Assembly (NCBI RefSeq): GCF_009712475.1
Contig: NZ_VCJO01000010.1
Span: 1 to 64,000 of the forward strand
Direction: 5' to 3'
Length of the DNA: 64,000 nt
Source: Micromonospora sp. CP22
Lineage (GTDB): Bacteria; Actinomycetota; Actinomycetes; Mycobacteriales; Micromonosporaceae
The position numbers and the translations under genes were made by a program. Position 1 is the stretch's first letter. Each line of letters begins with the position of its first letter. The notes beneath the pieces are model-generated. The model saw only the letters and a list, made by a program, of their open reading frames with translations. It was not told where the DNA came from and did no database searches. Positions 62,101 to 64,000 of this stretch are shown piece by piece.

Positions 62101-64000
62101 CCAGCTCGACGGCGGTGCGGTTCAGGTCGACGCCGTAGCAGTTGTGCAGCGCGACGTACGCCTTCACCCGCTGGAGTTCCAGGTGGTACTGCTCCGGGTC
62201 GAGGGTGGTGTCGAGTTCCTTCTGGCGGCGGCGCAGGTATTCGGCGGCGACCTGGTTGATGGCCTCGTTGAGGAACGCGCCGGAGCCCAGCGCCGGTTCG
62301 CAGATGGTCCAGTCGAGCAGCTCCCGGGCGGGCGTGACCGTGTCGTCCTGGTCGAGGCGGTACTTCAGGGCCAGTTGGACGGTGACCTCGGTCAGCGACT
62401 GCGGGGTGTAGTAGGAGGCGCTGGTCTGCCGGTCCCGACCGGCGAGCCGGTAGACGAACGCCCCGGGGGCGTAGCTGACTCGGCTGCGCACCCCCGTGTA
62501 CGGGTCCTCCTTGTAGACGAAGACGTTGTCGTCGTACTCGTCGGCTTTGGAGGCGGGGATCATCCACGAGCCGTCCTTCGGGTCGCCGTTCTTGGCAACC
62601 TCGTAGAGCTGCTCGGTGGCGACGAACCCGGTGTACGACATCAGGCCCTCGTAGACCGCGCCGAGCTGGTTGATGCCGAGCTGGGCGTACGAGATGAAGC
62701 CGCCGCGGCGCTTGCGGCCGCCCTTGGTGAGCATCAGCCGGCGCAGCACCTGGTAGAGGACCTTGTTGCGCAGCCGGGTGTCGATGGTCGGCGCGTCCGC
62801 GTCGTCCTCGTCGTCGCTGTCCGGCACGGGGATGAGGCGGCCGATGAGCTTGGTCTTCTCCGGCAGGAAAAGGTCCGACTTCATGGGTTCGAAGCGCAGG
62901 CCCTCGCCCTCGCTGGCGTGCTCGTCGACCTCGGCGCCAGCACGCGGGCGGTGGCCGTCGTTGACCATGCGGAACAGCAGGTCCAGCGACTCGTACAGGT
63001 GGAAGCCGTCCTCAACGGAGGGGGCGAGCCGACGGCTGACCAGATCTCCGAGGCGGGCCAGGCTGTAGCCCTCGACGTACTGCGGGTCGTTGACCGGCAG
63101 CACCCCCAGCTCGGGGCGCGCCTCGGCGTAGAGCAGAAAGAGGATCCGGTAGAGGTAGCGCAGCGCTTCCCGGCCCAGGTCCTTGGCCAGTTCGTCTAGC
63201 GTCATCACGTCCTGCGGCTGGTAGCCGGCCTGGCGGATGCGGTCGAGAATCTCGTTGGCGATGAGTTCGACGGATACCTTCAGCCCTTCGCGCAGCTCGC
63301 CGGAGACGCCGACGGCGTGCTGACGGGAGCCGGCGACCAGGTCGGCGAGGGGTTCGGTGCCGCCCTCGGCGGGTGGGCGCAGCGAGTCCGCACCGAACAG
63401 GGCGGCGACGACGTCGTACTCCTTGTCGTCGTTGCGGGCGTAGAGGGTGTCCAGGCTGACGGCCAGGTAGCGGCCCTCACCCCAGGCCGCCCGGTCGGCG
63501 AGCGTGATCACGCCGCCGCTGAGGATCAGCACATACCGGGGCGGTTGTTCGGCTGCGAAGAGCCAGGATGCGAGCTTCGCGCCGGTGGTGATGGTCTCGT
63601 TGCCGGGCAGGGTGACCTCATCGAGCAGCCGACCCGCGCCGTCCTGGTCCTGGGCGGCCTCGGCGTCGACAGCCCAACCGCAGTCCAGTGCGACGATGCC
63701 GTGCGCCGCGCCCATCTCGGCGTGGGCGACGCGGATCTCGTGGTCGTGGCCGGCGCGCTCGACGATGATGGTCTGCGGCTGCGGCTCGAACCCGAACGCC
63801 GTCAACAGCTCCTGGTGCAGCTTGCGCAGCCGCTCCGGGTCGAAGAACTCGTCGTCGGCCAGCTCGGCCTTCGCGTCGAAGTAGGGGCGGCGCATGCCCC
63901 GCAAGCCGGTGCGCGGCGTCTGCTCACCGGCCTTTTCCCGCTCCGCCCACTGCTTGGCCAGGCCACCCTTGACGGTGGTGGGCAGGATCTCGGCCAGGTA
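59132..64000 (-). CDS. Large Eco57I/PglX-type adenine methyltransferase (DrmMI-like), 5' end outside the window
   Basis: At least 1623 codons are open to the right edge without a certain start. Motif I is CEPALGSGAFLNEA and motif IV is NPPW (encoded at 60989-61000), so it is an N6-adenine-type class. The architecture (long N-terminal part with RPYFDAKAELADDEFF, LLTAFGF) matches DrmMI of DISARM and PglX of BREX, typically 1200-1700 residues. The C-terminal third, after NPPW, encodes the likely target-recognition region. It is clearly AT-richer (34 of 60 at 60121-60180) than the N-terminal part (43 of 60 at 61681-61740), so it looks swapped. A partner SNF2-type helicase would be expected beyond the window. 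Confidence 0.85.
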   Translation of the reverse strand, partial: YLAEILPTTVKGGLAKQWAEREKAGEQTPRTGLRGMRRPYFDAKAELADDEFFDPERLRKLHQELLTAFGFEPQPQTIIVERAGHDHEIRVAHAEMGAAHGIVALDCGWAVDAEAAQDQDGAGRLLDEVTLPGNETITTGAKLASWLFAAEQPPRYVLILSGGVITLADRAAWGEGRYLAVSLDTLYARNDDKEYDVVAALFGADSLRPPAEGGTEPLADLVAGSRQHAVGVSGELREGLKVSVELIANEILDRIRQAGYQPQDVMTLDELAKDLGREALRYLYRILFLLYAEARPELGVLPVNDPQYVEGYSLARLGDLVSRRLAPSVEDGFHLYESLDLLFRMVNDGHRPRAGAEVDEHASEGEGLRFEPMKSDLFLPEKTKLIGRLIPVPDSDDEDDADAPTIDTRLRNKVLYQVLRRLMLTKGGRKRRGGFISYAQLGINQLGAVYEGLMSYTGFVATEQLYEVAKNGDPKDGSWMIPASKADEYDDNVFVYKEDPYTGVRSRVSYAPGAFVYRLAGRDRQTSASYYTPQSLTEVTVQLALKYRLDQDDTVTPARELLDWTICEPALGSGAFLNEAINQVAAEYLRRRQKELDTTLDPEQYHLELQRVKAYVALHNCYGVDLNRTAVELAEVSLWLNVMHAGLQAPWFGLHLRRGNSLIGCGRKTYEPKQLADKSWLTTAPAEKPFRDGPIDEGSIHHFLLPADGWGAVAGEKEARELAPAETARLKAWRTAMKRTPSAKGKNSQVKRLQALAGRVEFLWGLVQQRLAISEREIRRDIKVWGADDLPPVTEAVARDKILADLTAPGTPYWRLKTLMDVWCALWFWPLDKVGLLDGSDPAYPAAPVQVAHVKDEPAYEAPVVYEVADLLGNVQPQQVKLPVKATGTRRTTVAEQLRKQVPLTNLDDWLTFAEALIGRTDADEDTERFYARKLDSLAEMSDFEQKLDGVIGVDSPWMLTDRFPWLLTGERIAEQQGFFHWELTFAQAFANGGFDLQVGNPPWVRPRWDEAATLAEHLPWFRLTEKASVDAWHSRKAGLLGLSRPRVAFREELTANAGTVAFLGSRASYPLLAGTQPNLYRAMVCRVWSSIGVQGTAGLVHPDTHFSGTKEGALREAAYRHLRIHAGFVNSANWAFADATRSTEFGVHIYGPRGAIGFLHLSRLYAASVLTSSLDHPGGGEVPGQRYQGSWDNRPHRSRVIYVDEGVLGIWQRLMDDERGGPATRAPLLQPVTVEEERAIAALSNVRRRLASEATYISRGYDEANGKKEGLIRWDQEVPSDLRGLVIQGPHLGIAAPLVKQPRVPCRARSDWDPVDLTSLSPGFIPRTNYSLSGAEFRNRTRQDFWGERRCTDYYRLAWREMIAFDIERSLFAAIVPPGPSHVHAVRTMALSSNRKTAIMAGFMAALPLDYQLRITGRGHLDVGTAATFPSPEDQHPLATSLLLRTLRLNCVTDAYSQLWSELYEEGWATEGWSAQWEGLEPLGGVGPEWRMDTPLRTERARRAALVEIDALVSVWLRIEVEELLAVLRSRYPILTEREHEMWFDRAGRKIAADPYTFGYGQSKEHYEQLMAHLDDLERNPVPEGYSAPFYKADRENEYRQAHAVFSKRLQNAVDAGWHPQ

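Noticed and set aside
43131..64000. Complete classical DISARM or Druantia operon
   Set aside because: No DrmC-type phospholipase D gene or clear DruA-D or DruH gene is visible. The methyltransferase and helicase are separated by unrelated genes, and the right flank is cut off.

Overview
The window is high-GC DNA (hand-counted core samples near 70% GC). It carries actinomycete-style genes: class F sortase, XRE/DUF397 and DUF6879 pairs, an AA10 polysaccharide monooxygenase, membrane Ser/Thr kinases and EACC1-, Bell- and BASS-type conflict genes. The best guess is a Micromonospora-like member of the Micromonosporaceae. That is an inference from gene content, since no rRNA or tRNA gene is visible.

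Layout. 0.4-11.3 kb: small secreted protein and class F sortase, histone H1-like protein, YchJ/SEC-C protein, MFS exporter, MscS-like channel, AA10 LPMO with a CebR-like operator, a membrane Ser/Thr kinase beside a repeat-rich membrane protein, an acetyltransferase and a Pro-rich exported protein. 11.4-14.8 kb: GntR regulator with a FadR-type palindrome, coupled to a sterol-desaturase family hydroxylase, then a long-chain acyl-CoA synthetase. 15.0-23.6 kb: an eight-gene aldonate/uronate operon (ABC binding protein, two permeases, dgoD, eda, kdgK, manD, gntK) under a divergent FadR-family regulator. Imported acids would go to KDG, KDPG, then pyruvate and glyceraldehyde-3-phosphate. 23.7-31.2 kb: maltokinase-cap-like protein, PHP hydrolase, CBS-BON protein, membrane proteins, a two-component pair, and a ThiS-like protein coupled to a BNR-repeat protein.

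31.4-36.8 kb is a conflict/signalling cluster. An EACC1-like protein precedes a caspase fused to a trehalose-synthase-like GH13 domain whose catalytic Asp, Glu and region-IV His are all replaced. Converging on it are a SLOG protein and a two-TM TrkA-N/RyR protein. 37.0-41 kb holds a Tat-exported amine oxidase, a Tat-type serpin and a secreted protein.

41 kb to the right edge is a defence island. Its minus-strand backbone is a RelE-UvrD helicase, a 2142-residue DUF1998 helicase with nuclease-like C-terminal modules (DruE/DrmA-B type), and a large adenine methyltransferase (DrmMI/PglX type) that runs off the window. Between methyltransferase and helicases sits an accessory block: a DUF262-DUF1524-alkyltransferase-like fusion, a Bell-domain effector with a BASS-type amyloid motif, a broken NLR carrying the matching motif, XRE/DUF397 and DUF6879 genes, and a second caspase fused to a protein kinase. 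The caspase-kinase and the C-terminal third of the methyltransferase form one low-GC tract (about 56.6-60.95 kb). This looks like a recently acquired block that swapped the specificity end of the methyltransferase. A DNA-targeting system and several candidate cell-suicide modules thus lie together.
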